From: JAFGSI01 sp041287425
Lineage (GTDB): Bacteria > Chloroflexota > Anaerolineae > Anaerolineales > Villigracilaceae
Assembly: GCA_041287425.1 (NCBI GenBank)
Contig: JBEULG010000011.1
Coordinates: 62,001 to 126,000, forward strand
Length of the DNA: 64,000 nucleotides
Reading direction: 5' to 3'
The stretch's first letter is position 1. Each line of letters begins with the position of its first letter. This document shows, piece after piece, positions 1 to 8,118 of this stretch. The notes below the pieces were generated by a model. That model made no database searches. It was not told where the DNA came from and saw only the letters and a list, made by a program, of their open reading frames with translations. A program made the translations under genes and the position numbers.

Positions 1-284
1 TTCTGGCCATTCTCGTCGCCCTGACGACTTATATTCAATCGAAAGTCACCATTCCGCCGGTGACCGACCCGAACGACCAATCGGCCCAGATGAATCGATC
101 CATGGCGCTGATGATGCCGTTGATGATGGCCTACTTTGCCCTCAGTTTTGCTTCGGGCTTGGCGGTGTACATCATCGTCAGCAACTTGCTGAGCCTGGTG
201 CAGTACGCCATCTTGGGAAAGGTATACTGGAGCAATTTGTTGCCCAAAAGAGGTCGTCCCGGCAGCAGTAAATCGGAGAAGTGA
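1..284 (+). CDS. yidC: YidC/Oxa1 membrane insertase, C-terminal part
   Basis: Only the last 93 codons are in the window; the frame is open from base 3. YidC inserts and folds inner-membrane proteins, alone or with SecYEG. The visible part has a hydrophobic hairpin with the conserved Met-rich MMPLMMAYFALSF segment and the YIIVSNLLSLVQ stretch of the last transmembrane helix, then a short basic cytoplasmic tail (PKRGRPGSSKSEK). jag follows after 3 bases, the usual yidC-jag order near bacterial replication origins. The start and most of the protein lie upstream of the window. Confidence 0.9.
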   Translation, partial: LAILVALTTYIQSKVTIPPVTDPNDQSAQMNRSMALMMPLMMAYFALSFASGLAVYIIVSNLLSLVQYAILGKVYWSNLLPKRGRPGSSKSEK

Positions 285-287
285 AAG

Positions 288-1007
288 ATGGACAAACGTG
301 CCACACTCGAGGTCATTGCGCCGACCGTCGAAGAGGCGGTCAATCAGGGTTTGAGCGAACTCGGACTTCCGCCGGAAGCGGTGGAGGTGGAGGTGCTCGA
401 TTCGGGCGCGCGCGGACTGTTTGGATTGGGCGGGCGGCAGGTGCGCGTCCGTTTGACCGTCAAGGGCGAGGCGACCGATTCTGCCGTCACCACCCAGGCC
501 GAACCCGTTGACACATCTCCCCAGCAAGCCGCCGAGACGGACGATGAACTTCTGCGCTTGGCGGAACAGACGGTGGCCGAGTTGCTGAATCGCATGAAAA
601 TCCCGGCCCGCCTGTCAACCCGCTATGGCGAAGCCGATGCCGATGGCCGCCGCCCTGTGCTGGTGGACATTCGCGGCGACGATTTGGGCGTCCTGATTGG
701 CCGTCGAGCGGAAATCTTGAACGCCTTGCAGTACATCGTCAACCTGATTGTCAGCAAACAAATGGAATCTTGGGTTCAGATTGTGATCGACGTGGAAGGC
801 TATCGCATGCGGCGAGACCGCCAACTGCGTCAGATGGCCCGCCGCATGGCCGAGCAAGCGGTGCGGACCGGCCGCCGTCAGGTTCTGGAGCCGATGACAG
901 CCAGCGAACGGCGCATCATCCATCTGGAATTGCGCGACCATCCGCAGGTTCTGACTCAGAGCATCGGTGAAGAACCGGCCCGCAAAGTCACCATCGTGCC
1001 GAAATAG
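288..1007 (+). CDS. jag: Jag/KhpB RNA-binding protein (Jag-N, KH, R3H)
   Basis: 239 aa, the full Jag architecture: an N-terminal Jag domain (about 1-50), a linker, a KH domain around 85-155 with the GVLIGRRAEILNALQYIVN segment, and a C-terminal R3H domain with the RRIIH signature. KhpB binds RNA, forms a complex with KhpA and is linked to envelope growth in Gram-positive bacteria. The start follows GGAGAAGTGAAAG and lies 3 bases after yidC, so the two are co-transcribed. A strong intrinsic terminator follows the stop codon. Confidence 0.93.
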   Translation: MDKRATLEVIAPTVEEAVNQGLSELGLPPEAVEVEVLDSGARGLFGLGGRQVRVRLTVKGEATDSAVTTQAEPVDTSPQQAAETDDELLRLAEQTVAELLNRMKIPARLSTRYGEADADGRRPVLVDIRGDDLGVLIGRRAEILNALQYIVNLIVSKQMESWVQIVIDVEGYRMRRDRQLRQMARRMAEQAVRTGRRQVLEPMTASERRIIHLELRDHPQVLTQSIGEEPARKVTIVPK

Positions 1008-1030
1008 GCGCGCCTGGCCCCGTTTTCCCT

Positions 1031-1062
1031 GCGCAACGCTGGCGGCGTTGCGCGCTTTTTTT
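1031..1062 (+). terminator. Intrinsic terminator of yidC-jag
   Basis: A perfect 9-bp inverted repeat, GCGCAACGC and GCGTTGCGC (1031-1039 / 1045-1053), with a 5-nt loop is followed by a seven-T run at 1056-1062. It lies 24 bases after the jag stop and overlaps the probable -35 region of the next gene. Confidence 0.9.
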
Positions 1063-1077
1063 GCCCTCAGGTATAAT
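1048..1077 (+). promoter_or_regulatory. Promoter of the PfkB-family gene, probably leaderless
   Basis: A consensus -10 box TATAAT at 1072-1077 sits 18 bp after TTGCGC (1048-1053). Only six bases (GTATCT) separate the -10 from the ATG at 1084, so transcription should start at or next to the A of the start codon. No Shine-Dalgarno sequence is present. Confidence 0.7.
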
Positions 1078-1083
1078 GTATCT

Positions 1084-1932
1084 ATGTCCGCCCCCTTCCC
1101 TCAAGAGACCGTTGATTACCTGGTCATCGGGCACCTGTCCCACGATTTGGCGCCGGAGGGGGCGCGCCTGGGAGGAACGGCGGCCTACGCGGCCCTGACG
1201 GCCCGCGCCCTCGGTCTGCGGGTGGGCATCCTCACCGCCTGGGGCAACGAGATCGGCCTGGAGGCGCTGGACGGCATCGAGATTTGGAGTGTGCCGGCCG
1301 AACGCAGTACGACCTTCGAGAACATCTACACCGCCCAAGGCCGCCTCCAGCGATTGCACCATCGTGCCCCCGATTTGCTTCCCGAACAAATTCCTCCCCC
1401 CTGGCGGGAGGCGGCCATCGTTCACATCGGTCCGATTGCCCAGGAAGCGAAACACCTGGCCTCTGCCGAACTTTCCCCCGCCTTGCTGGGATTGACGCCT
1501 CAGGGCTGGCTGCGCGCCTGGGATGAGAGCGGGCGCGTCTGGCCCTGTGCCTGGCCCGAGGCGGCCGCCGTCTTGCCGCGCGCCGACGCCGTCGTCATCA
1601 GCGTGGAAGATGTGGGAGGCAACGAAGAAGAGATAGAGTCCATGGCGCTGGCCAGCCGCATCCTGGCGGTCACCGAGGGGCCGTGCGGCGCGCGCCTTTA
1701 CTGGCATGGCGACTTGCGGCGTTTCCGCGCCCCGCAGATGGACGAGGTTGACGCCACCGGCGCCGGCGACATCTTCGCGGCGGCTTTCTTCTGCCGCCTG
1801 CACGTCACCCGCGACCCCTGGGAGGCAGCGCGCTTTGCCACCCGCCTGGCGGCCTTTTCGGTGACGCGGCGCGGCTTGCTGGGCATTCCTACCCAACAAG
1901 AAATCCAAGATTGCCTGGTGGAGGTATTCTAG
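1084..1932 (+). CDS. PfkB-family carbohydrate/nucleoside kinase
   Basis: 282 aa, cytoplasmic. The C-terminal PfkB signature is clear (DATGAGDIFAAAFF, with the Asp catalytic base and the GAGD anion hole). The N-terminal part (DYLVIGHLSHDL, GGTAAYAALTARALG) matches the sugar-binding half of ribokinase-like enzymes. The substrate cannot be read from the sequence. An in-frame extension upstream to 967 overlaps jag and runs through its terminator, so the ATG at 1084, directly after a TATAAT box, is chosen. The stop overlaps the GTG start of parA by one base (TAGTG), indicating co-transcription. Confidence 0.85.
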   Translation: MSAPFPQETVDYLVIGHLSHDLAPEGARLGGTAAYAALTARALGLRVGILTAWGNEIGLEALDGIEIWSVPAERSTTFENIYTAQGRLQRLHHRAPDLLPEQIPPPWREAAIVHIGPIAQEAKHLASAELSPALLGLTPQGWLRAWDESGRVWPCAWPEAAAVLPRADAVVISVEDVGGNEEEIESMALASRILAVTEGPCGARLYWHGDLRRFRAPQMDEVDATGAGDIFAAAFFCRLHVTRDPWEAARFATRLAAFSVTRRGLLGIPTQQEIQDCLVEVF

Positions 1933-2723
1933 TGGGACGCGTCTACACCCTGGTCAACCAGAAGGGCGGCGTCGGGAAGACGACCACCGCCATCAACCTG
2001 GGCGCCTACCTGGCGTACTACGCTCAGCGGGTGCTGATCGTGGACATTGACCCGCAGGCCAATGCGACCTCCTCACTGGGCGTGGACAAGCACACCGTTC
2101 ACGCCGGCATGTACGAATGCCTGATGGGCGGCGCCCCGGCCGCGGCCAGCGTTTTGTACAATGCCCGTTTGAAATTATCCCTTTTGCCGTCCTCCCCCTC
2201 TTTGGCGGGAGCGGAGGTGGAATTGGTCGAAATGGACGGCCGCGAAGCGCGCCTCAAGACGACCCTTGCACCGCTCCTCGACCGCTACGATTACATTCTC
2301 ATCGACTGCCCGCCGTCCCTGGGCCTGTTGACCGTCAACGGCTTGGTCGCCGCCCGCGACGGCGTCATCATCCCCGTCCAGTGCGAGTACCTGGCTCTGG
2401 AGGGCCTCGGCGAGTTGACGCGCACCATCCAGCGCGTGCGTTCTTCTCTGTTCCTCGGCCTCAAGGTGCGCGGCGTCGTCCTGACGATGTTCGACGGCCG
2501 CACCCACCTGTCGGGCGATGTGGTCAATGAAGTGCGCAAGTACTTTGGCGAGCAAGTCTTCCAGACGGTCATCCCGCGCAGCATCCGGCTGGCGGAGGCG
2601 CCGTCTTACGGCTTGCCGATCTCGGCCTATGCCCCCGGCTCGAGCGCGGCCGCGGCCTATGCCGCCCTGGCCCGTGAAATCTTGCTGGGCGACGGCCTAC
2701 CTGTTCCTGAATCGAAGGAGTAG
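1932..2723 (+). CDS. parA: ParA/Soj chromosome-partitioning ATPase
   Basis: 263 aa. The deviant Walker A motif NQKGGVGKTTTAINLG is near the N-terminus, with IVDIDPQAN following and IDCPPSLG as Walker B, as in ParA/Soj proteins that drive origin segregation with ParB. The GTG start at 1932 is preferred because it follows GGTGGAGG and brings the P-loop to the usual position; it overlaps the previous stop by one base. parB follows after 3 bases. Confidence 0.94.
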   Translation: MGRVYTLVNQKGGVGKTTTAINLGAYLAYYAQRVLIVDIDPQANATSSLGVDKHTVHAGMYECLMGGAPAAASVLYNARLKLSLLPSSPSLAGAEVELVEMDGREARLKTTLAPLLDRYDYILIDCPPSLGLLTVNGLVAARDGVIIPVQCEYLALEGLGELTRTIQRVRSSLFLGLKVRGVVLTMFDGRTHLSGDVVNEVRKYFGEQVFQTVIPRSIRLAEAPSYGLPISAYAPGSSAAAAYAALAREILLGDGLPVPESKE

Positions 2724-2726
2724 CCT

Positions 2727-3584
2727 ATGCCGCAGAAAACAGGTCTGGGGCGCGGATTGGGCGCCCTGATTCCGGGCAGCGACGGCGCTGCGATTGGCCA
2801 GGGAGGCGTGAATATGGTGGCGGTGGAGATGATTTTGCCCAACCCCCGTCAGCCGCGCGGCAGCATGGACCCGGCCGAACTGGAAGAATTGACCGCCTCG
2901 GTGCGCGAGCACGGCGTCTTGCAACCGCTCATCGTCACCCCCGGCGAGGCGGACGGCAAATACGTGCTCATCGCAGGGGAGCGCCGTCTGCAGGCCGCTC
3001 GCCTGGCGGGGCTGACGACCGTGCCGGTCATCGTCCGTCCGGCTTCTGACCAGCAGCGCCTGGAACTGGCCATCATCGAAAACATCCAGCGCACCGACCT
3101 GAGTCCGCTCGAAGAGGCCGAGGCGTATCGGCAATTGTCGGCGGATTTCAACCTCTCGCACGAAGAGATTGCCGCCCGGGTGGGAAAAAGCCGGGTGGCG
3201 GTCACGAATACCTTGCGCTTGCTCAAATTGCCCGATTCGGTCAAGAACGCCCTGGTCGAACGGCGGATCAGCGAAGGCCACGCCCGCGCCTTGCTGTCCC
3301 TGCCGAACGCCGCGGCCCAGACGGCCGCCCTGCGCACGATTCTGAGCCAGGAACTCAGCGTCCGCCAGACCGAGGAATTGGTGCGTAAATTGAGCGGCGA
3401 GAAACCGCCCAGCCGAAGCAAGCCGATGCCCTCCCCCGAAGTGACCGAACTGGAGGAACGCCTGCGTTCCAGCCTGGGGACGAAAGTCAGTCTGCGGGCG
3501 GGGCGCAAGGGCGGCACCCTCACCATTCACTATTACTCCGACGAGGAATTGGACGCTCTCCTGAAACGCTTGCTGCAGGATTGA
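2727..3584 (+). CDS. parB: ParB/Spo0J centromere-binding protein (CTPase fold)
   Basis: 285 aa. It starts with the typical GLGRGLGALIPG and contains the ParB/Srx nucleotide-binding fold (QPLIVTPGEADGKYVLIAGERRLQAARLAG, ENIQRTDLSPLEEAEAY, shown as separate motifs), the helix-turn-helix (HEEIAARVGKSRVAVTNTLRLLKLP region) and a C-terminal dimerisation region. It binds parS sites and loads clamp-like onto DNA to work with ParA. I saw no consensus parS (TGTTTCACGTGAAACA) in the window. Its position beside yidC-jag suggests the origin is nearby. Confidence 0.94.
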   Translation: MPQKTGLGRGLGALIPGSDGAAIGQGGVNMVAVEMILPNPRQPRGSMDPAELEELTASVREHGVLQPLIVTPGEADGKYVLIAGERRLQAARLAGLTTVPVIVRPASDQQRLELAIIENIQRTDLSPLEEAEAYRQLSADFNLSHEEIAARVGKSRVAVTNTLRLLKLPDSVKNALVERRISEGHARALLSLPNAAAQTAALRTILSQELSVRQTEELVRKLSGEKPPSRSKPMPSPEVTELEERLRSSLGTKVSLRAGRKGGTLTIHYYSDEELDALLKRLLQD

Positions 3585-3599
3585 CCCGGAAGACCGGAT

Positions 3600-5177
3600 A
3601 TGAAACTGCTCCACCATGCGCGCATCCATACGCTCGACCCGCTCAGGCCAACCGCCTCGGCGCTGGCGGCCGAAGGTGAGTGGATTGTCGCCGTGGGCGG
3701 CGAAGACCTGTTGGCCGAATTCCCGCGCGCCGAGCGGCAGGATATGGGCGGGCGAGTGCTTCTCCCTGGTCTGACGGATGCGCATATTCATCTGATGCGC
3801 TATGCCCTGAGCCTGCAGCAGGTGGATTGTGAGACGGCCTCTAAAGAAGAGTGCCTCTTCCGCCTGGCGGAGCGCCTCCGAACGGCGCGGCCGGGCGTTT
3901 GGGTCTGTGGGCATGGCTGGAATCAGAACGAGTGGGGCGGCGAGTGGCCGACCGCCGCCGATCTCGACCGAATCGCTCCCGACACGCCCGTCTTTCTGAC
4001 CGCCAAATCTCTGCATGCGGCCTGGGTCAACTCGGCGGCTCTGCGCCTGGCGGGGATTGATGCCAATACGCCCGACCCGCCTGGCGGCCAATTCCTGCGC
4101 GACGAACATGGGCGGCCGACCGGCATCTTGCTGGAGGAAGCCTATGTCCAGGTTCAGCGGCTCATTGCTCCGCCGCCGCTGGAAGAAGTCGTCGCCGCGT
4201 TGCGGGAGGCTCAGCCGCGTTTGTGGCAGATGGGACTGACCGGCGTCCATGATTTCGACCCGATTTTGTCTTTCCAGGCACTGCAGGAGTTGCAGGCGCG
4301 CCGGGAACTGGCGCTGCGAGTCGTCAAAAGCATTCCGTTCGAGCATTTGACGGCGGCGCTCGAGGCCGGCCTGCGCACGGGCTTCGGTAACGATTGGCTG
4401 CGCATCGGCTCGCTGAAGATATTTGCCGATGGCGCCCTTGGCCCGCGGACGGCGGCCATGCTCGATCCCTATGTTGACGAGCCGCAAAATTGTGGTATTT
4501 TAAATTTGACAGGCGAGCAACTGTTCGAGATAGGCCGCCAGGCCGTGACCGGCGGCCTCAGCCTGGCAGTCCATGCGATTGGCGACCGCGCTAACCGCGC
4601 AGTGCTCGATGGTTTTGCCCGCCTGCGGGAGTACGAACGACAGAACGGCCTGGCGATGCTGCGTCACCGCATAGAACACGTCCAGGTGATTCATCCGCAG
4701 GATGCCGGCCGCCTGGCGGCGCTGAACATCACCGCCTCGATGCAGCCGATTCATGCAACCTCGGATATGTTCATGGCCGAACGCGCCCTGGGCGAGCGGG
4801 CCGCCTGGTCCTACGGCTGGCAAACCCAGGTGCGACATGGGGCGCGGCTGGCCTTTGGCTCGGATGCGCCCGTCGAGTCGCCCAATCCGTTCTGGGGTTT
4901 GCACGCGGCCGTCACCCGTCGGCGGCGGGACGGCGCGCCGGCGGCCGCGGGCTGGTATCCCGAAGAGCGGATTTCCCTGCAGACGGCGCTGCAAGCCTTC
5001 AGCAGCGGCCCTGCTTTTCTGGCCGGGATGGAGGCGCGGCTGGGATGTCTATCGGCTGGCAAACTCGCCGACTTGATTGTTCTGGATATCGATCCGTTCG
5101 CTTGCCCGGCCGACGAACTTCACCTCCTTCAGCCGTCGGCGGTCATGATCGGCGGCGAATGGGTTTGGCAATCGTGA
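3600..5177 (+). CDS. YtcJ-like metal-dependent amidohydrolase
   Basis: 525 aa. TIM-barrel amidohydrolase superfamily: metal-binding HxH in LTDAHIHLMRY near residue 60, later histidines in AVHAIGDRANRAV and HRIEHVQVI, and the final metal Asp in AFGSDAPVESPNP, followed by the C-terminal beta sandwich (GKLADLIVLDIDP). These proteins hydrolyse amide or ester bonds in diverse small molecules, and the substrate here is unknown. The gene is 15 bases after parB and 7 bases before a histidine kinase, so it lies in the same run of genes. Confidence 0.85.
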   Translation: MKLLHHARIHTLDPLRPTASALAAEGEWIVAVGGEDLLAEFPRAERQDMGGRVLLPGLTDAHIHLMRYALSLQQVDCETASKEECLFRLAERLRTARPGVWVCGHGWNQNEWGGEWPTAADLDRIAPDTPVFLTAKSLHAAWVNSAALRLAGIDANTPDPPGGQFLRDEHGRPTGILLEEAYVQVQRLIAPPPLEEVVAALREAQPRLWQMGLTGVHDFDPILSFQALQELQARRELALRVVKSIPFEHLTAALEAGLRTGFGNDWLRIGSLKIFADGALGPRTAAMLDPYVDEPQNCGILNLTGEQLFEIGRQAVTGGLSLAVHAIGDRANRAVLDGFARLREYERQNGLAMLRHRIEHVQVIHPQDAGRLAALNITASMQPIHATSDMFMAERALGERAAWSYGWQTQVRHGARLAFGSDAPVESPNPFWGLHAAVTRRRRDGAPAAAGWYPEERISLQTALQAFSSGPAFLAGMEARLGCLSAGKLADLIVLDIDPFACPADELHLLQPSAVMIGGEWVWQS

Positions 5178-5184
5178 GGCCAAC

Positions 5185-6207
5185 ATGGCATCTCGTCCTC
5201 CTCTGACCCCCGAAATTCTCGTCCCCCGGCTGGGGGAATATCTGGTTCAAGCCGGTCACATCACGGAGGAGGATTTGCAGCGGGCATTGGAATATCAGAA
5301 AAAGAGCAAATCCTCCGGGCGCTATTTGTTGGGGCAGGCGCTTTTGGAACTCAAGTTGATTGACCAAGAGACACTCAACCGGGCCATTACCGAGCAAATC
5401 ATCCAATTGCGGACGGCTCTCGAGGACGCCAATCGCTTCCTGGAAAAGCGCGTTCAGGAGCGGACGGCCGAGTTGCAGGAAGCGCTGCACAAACTTTCGG
5501 AACTCAGCCAGATCAAATCCAATTTCGTCGCCAATATTTCGCATGAATTGCGCACCCCTCTGACTCATATCAAGGGCTACATCGAATTGCTGGTGACCGA
5601 ATCGCTGGGGCCGCTGACCCCCGAACAGAAAAACGCTTTGCAGGTCAGCCAGCGGGCGGCGGGTCGGTTGGAGAGTCTGATCGACAATTTGATCGTCTTT
5701 TCCCTGGCGGCGCGCGGCGAAATGAGCCTGAAATTAGGGCCGGTCGACCTCAACAAAGTAGCCGGCGAAGTCATCAGTTATTCGCGCTCCAAGGCTACCG
5801 ACCGGAACGTGACCCTGACTGTCAATATCCCGCCCGACCTGCCGCCGGTGCAGGCCGATGAACAGAAAATCTCATGGGTCATCCTCCAGTTGGTTGACAA
5901 CGCCATCAAATTTACGCCCGCCGGCGGGCGGGTCACACTCTCGATGTATCCTGAAACCAGCGAATTGGTCATCGTCTCGGTGGCCGATACCGGCATTGGT
6001 ATCCCTGAGAATCGTCGCGACGAGATTTTCGAGCCTTTTCACCAGTTGGACGGATCGTCCACCCGCCGCTACGGCGGGACCGGCCTGGGCTTAGCCCTGG
6101 TGCGCGAAATTCTCGATGCCCACGGTTCGCTGATCGAGTTCGATTCGGTCGAAGGGCAGGGGACAACCTTCCGCTTCCCGCTCCTGGTTATCAATTCGCC
6201 AGGTTGA
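5185..6207 (+). CDS. Soluble histidine kinase with N-terminal GspE/MshE-N-like domain
   Basis: 340 aa with no transmembrane segment. Residues about 10-75 (LGEYLVQAGHITEEDLQRAL, then LGQALLELKLIDQETLNRAI) resemble the N-terminal domain of GspE/PilB/MshE secretion ATPases, which in MshE binds cyclic-di-GMP. A coiled linker leads to HisKA, with the phospho-acceptor His120 in FVANISHELRTPLTH, and a complete HATPase domain (DNAIKF, VADTGIGIP, GGTGLGLAL). This kinase is probably gated by a cytoplasmic signal. It is followed 15 bases later by a second kinase and then an OmpR-type regulator. Confidence 0.82.
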   Translation: MASRPPLTPEILVPRLGEYLVQAGHITEEDLQRALEYQKKSKSSGRYLLGQALLELKLIDQETLNRAITEQIIQLRTALEDANRFLEKRVQERTAELQEALHKLSELSQIKSNFVANISHELRTPLTHIKGYIELLVTESLGPLTPEQKNALQVSQRAAGRLESLIDNLIVFSLAARGEMSLKLGPVDLNKVAGEVISYSRSKATDRNVTLTVNIPPDLPPVQADEQKISWVILQLVDNAIKFTPAGGRVTLSMYPETSELVIVSVADTGIGIPENRRDEIFEPFHQLDGSSTRRYGGTGLGLALVREILDAHGSLIEFDSVEGQGTTFRFPLLVINSPG

Positions 6208-6222
6208 CCAAATGGACTGCGC

Positions 6223-7419
6223 ATGACAAGCGAGCATTTGGATTATTTCACAACGCTGAACAGCGCCGTTTCCAGAAGGGAATGGAAGTCCGCACTGGAC
6301 GCGATGTTTATTGCTTTGCGCAAGCGTTTCGTGTTCGATAATTTGGCAATCTATCGCGTCGACGGCGATGCGGGGCACGGCCTGCCGGAGGTGGTCTACG
6401 CGCGGGCGGTCGGACGCGGCAAGAGCCGCGAGGCAGATGCATCCTGGGGCGAGAACATCGCCAATCAGGTGATTGCAAGCGGACGCATGATGGTTTTGAA
6501 TCCCGAGTCGCCCTCCGAAGACCGAATCGCCATGCCTTATCTGCTGGGTTTGCCGCTCGATTTCCTGGATGGAAAAGGGGCGCTGGTCTTCATCCGCTTT
6601 GGCGGCCCGCCTTACCTGGACGAGCATCTCCCGTTTGCGGCCCTGGGAGCCGCCCTGGGGGCGCACATTTTGGAGCGCCGCCGTTTGCGGGAGCAGGTCG
6701 TTCTGCTCGAGCAGGCCCGTTACCGGGCGCAATTGCAGGACGATTTCATTGCCACCATTTCTCACGATTTGCATACCCCCCTCGGTTTCATCAAAGGATA
6801 TGCGACCTCTTTGCTGCGTTCCGATACGACCTGGGATGCCGCCACCCAGCGCGAGTTCTTGACCATCATTGACGAGGAGACCGATCACCTGATTGCGCTG
6901 ATTGACCGGCTGCTCGATTCCTCGCGCCTGCAAACAGGCATGCTGGCCATGGATTTTCAACCGGTCATCCTCGACAAACTGCTTCGCGATGTCGCCCAGC
7001 GGGTCAGCGGCCGTTGCCCCGGCCTGAACGTGATTCTCGAATTGGAAAATCTGCCCGCCATCCAGGCCGATAACGTCCGTCTGGGACAGGTCTTCGAAAA
7101 CCTGCTCGACAACGCGGTCAAGTATGCGCCCGGCTCGCCGGTGACCATCCGGGCCTGGAGGCGCGGCCAGGCGGTGACGCTGACGCTGGCGGACCGGGGA
7201 CCGGGGATCCCCGCCGAGCATCTGCCCTATGTGTTCGAGCGCTTCTACCGCGTTCCCGGCCAGAGCGGTCAGCGCGGCGCCGGTCTGGGGCTTTTCATCT
7301 GCAGACAAATTGTCCAGGCCCACCATGGGCAGATTACTGTCGAGACCGTTCCCGGCAAGGGGACGACATTTCGAATCGAACTTCCTGTCAGACAGGAGGG
7401 GAAAGGGAAGCAGCCATGA
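6223..7419 (+). CDS. GAF-type sensor histidine kinase
   Basis: 398 aa, apparently cytoplasmic. Residues 1-150 form a GAF-like sensor. The H-box is FIATISHDLHTPLGFIKGY with His181, and the HATPase part has the N box LLDNAVKYAPG, the G1 box LADRGPGIP and the G2 box RGAGLGLFI. The His-Asp-Leu-His variant of the H-box differs from the common His-Glu-Leu-Arg. The stop overlaps the next start (ATGA), so it is translationally coupled to the OmpR-type regulator that is its likely partner. Confidence 0.87.
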   Translation: MTSEHLDYFTTLNSAVSRREWKSALDAMFIALRKRFVFDNLAIYRVDGDAGHGLPEVVYARAVGRGKSREADASWGENIANQVIASGRMMVLNPESPSEDRIAMPYLLGLPLDFLDGKGALVFIRFGGPPYLDEHLPFAALGAALGAHILERRRLREQVVLLEQARYRAQLQDDFIATISHDLHTPLGFIKGYATSLLRSDTTWDAATQREFLTIIDEETDHLIALIDRLLDSSRLQTGMLAMDFQPVILDKLLRDVAQRVSGRCPGLNVILELENLPAIQADNVRLGQVFENLLDNAVKYAPGSPVTIRAWRRGQAVTLTLADRGPGIPAEHLPYVFERFYRVPGQSGQRGAGLGLFICRQIVQAHHGQITVETVPGKGTTFRIELPVRQEGKGKQP

Positions 7420-8108
7420 CGACGCGCATCTTGGTCGTGGATGATGAACCGCGTTACCTGCGCCTTTTGGAGGCCAACTTGCTCACCGAGGGCTATGAGG
7501 TCGTTGCTGTGGACAATGGCCCCGAGGCGCTGGAGGTTTTCTCCTCCCGGCCGGTGGACTTGATTCTGCTCGACATCCTGTTGCCCGGCATGGACGGCTT
7601 CACCGTCTGCCAGCGCATTCGCCAATTCTCCAGCGTCCCCATCATCATGCTGACGGCCAAGGGCGAAGAACAAGACCGGGTGCGAGGTTTGGATGTGGGG
7701 GCGGACGACTATCTGGTCAAGCCGTTCTCGGTGATGGAATTGCTGGCGCGCGTCCGCGCCGTGCTGCGGCGGGCGCAGGTCAGCGAGGCGGGGCAGGAAC
7801 GTTTCTTTACGCATGGTGACTTGCGCATAGACTTCGCCCGCGCCGAGGTGTGGCTGGGCGACCAGCCGGTCTACCTTTCGGCTACCGAGTACCGCTTGTT
7901 GTTGCAGTTTTCCCACAACATCGGTAAAATCCTTACGGCCGAGGAGTTACTGACCAGCGTGTGGGGGCCGGAATATCGCGACGACAAAGAAATTCTGTGG
8001 GTGACGATAGCCCGCCTGCGCCAAAAAGTGGAAAAGGATCCCCATTCGCCGCGCCATATCGTCACCCGTTCCGGGTTGGGCTATTTGATGCCGCCGCTGG
8101 AAGAATAG
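7416..8108 (+). CDS. OmpR/PhoB-family response regulator
   Basis: 230 aa. The receiver domain (about 1-118) has the acidic pair VVDDEP, the phosphorylated Asp in LILLDILLPGMDG, and the Lys in YLVKPFS. The C-terminal winged helix (about 130-228) ends with WVTIARLRQKVEKDP and TRSGLGYLM, the OmpR DNA-recognition and wing elements. It overlaps the upstream kinase by 4 bases and is followed 10 bases later by the receiver-ATPase gene. Target promoters are unknown. Confidence 0.92.
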   Translation: MTTRILVVDDEPRYLRLLEANLLTEGYEVVAVDNGPEALEVFSSRPVDLILLDILLPGMDGFTVCQRIRQFSSVPIIMLTAKGEEQDRVRGLDVGADDYLVKPFSVMELLARVRAVLRRAQVSEAGQERFFTHGDLRIDFARAEVWLGDQPVYLSATEYRLLLQFSHNIGKILTAEELLTSVWGPEYRDDKEILWVTIARLRQKVEKDPHSPRHIVTRSGLGYLMPPLEE

Positions 8109-8118
8109 GGAGGAGACC

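Noticed and set aside
1..3600. Chromosomal origin or parS site beside parAB
   Set aside because: Gene order suggests the origin is near, but I saw no dnaA, no cluster of DnaA boxes and no consensus parS in this part of the window.
2697..4487. A 596-codon open frame on the minus strand across parB and the amidohydrolase gene
   Set aside because: It lies antisense to two clear genes, has low-complexity Arg/Gln/Gly composition and no recognisable domain. Long antisense frames are expected in this GC-rich DNA.
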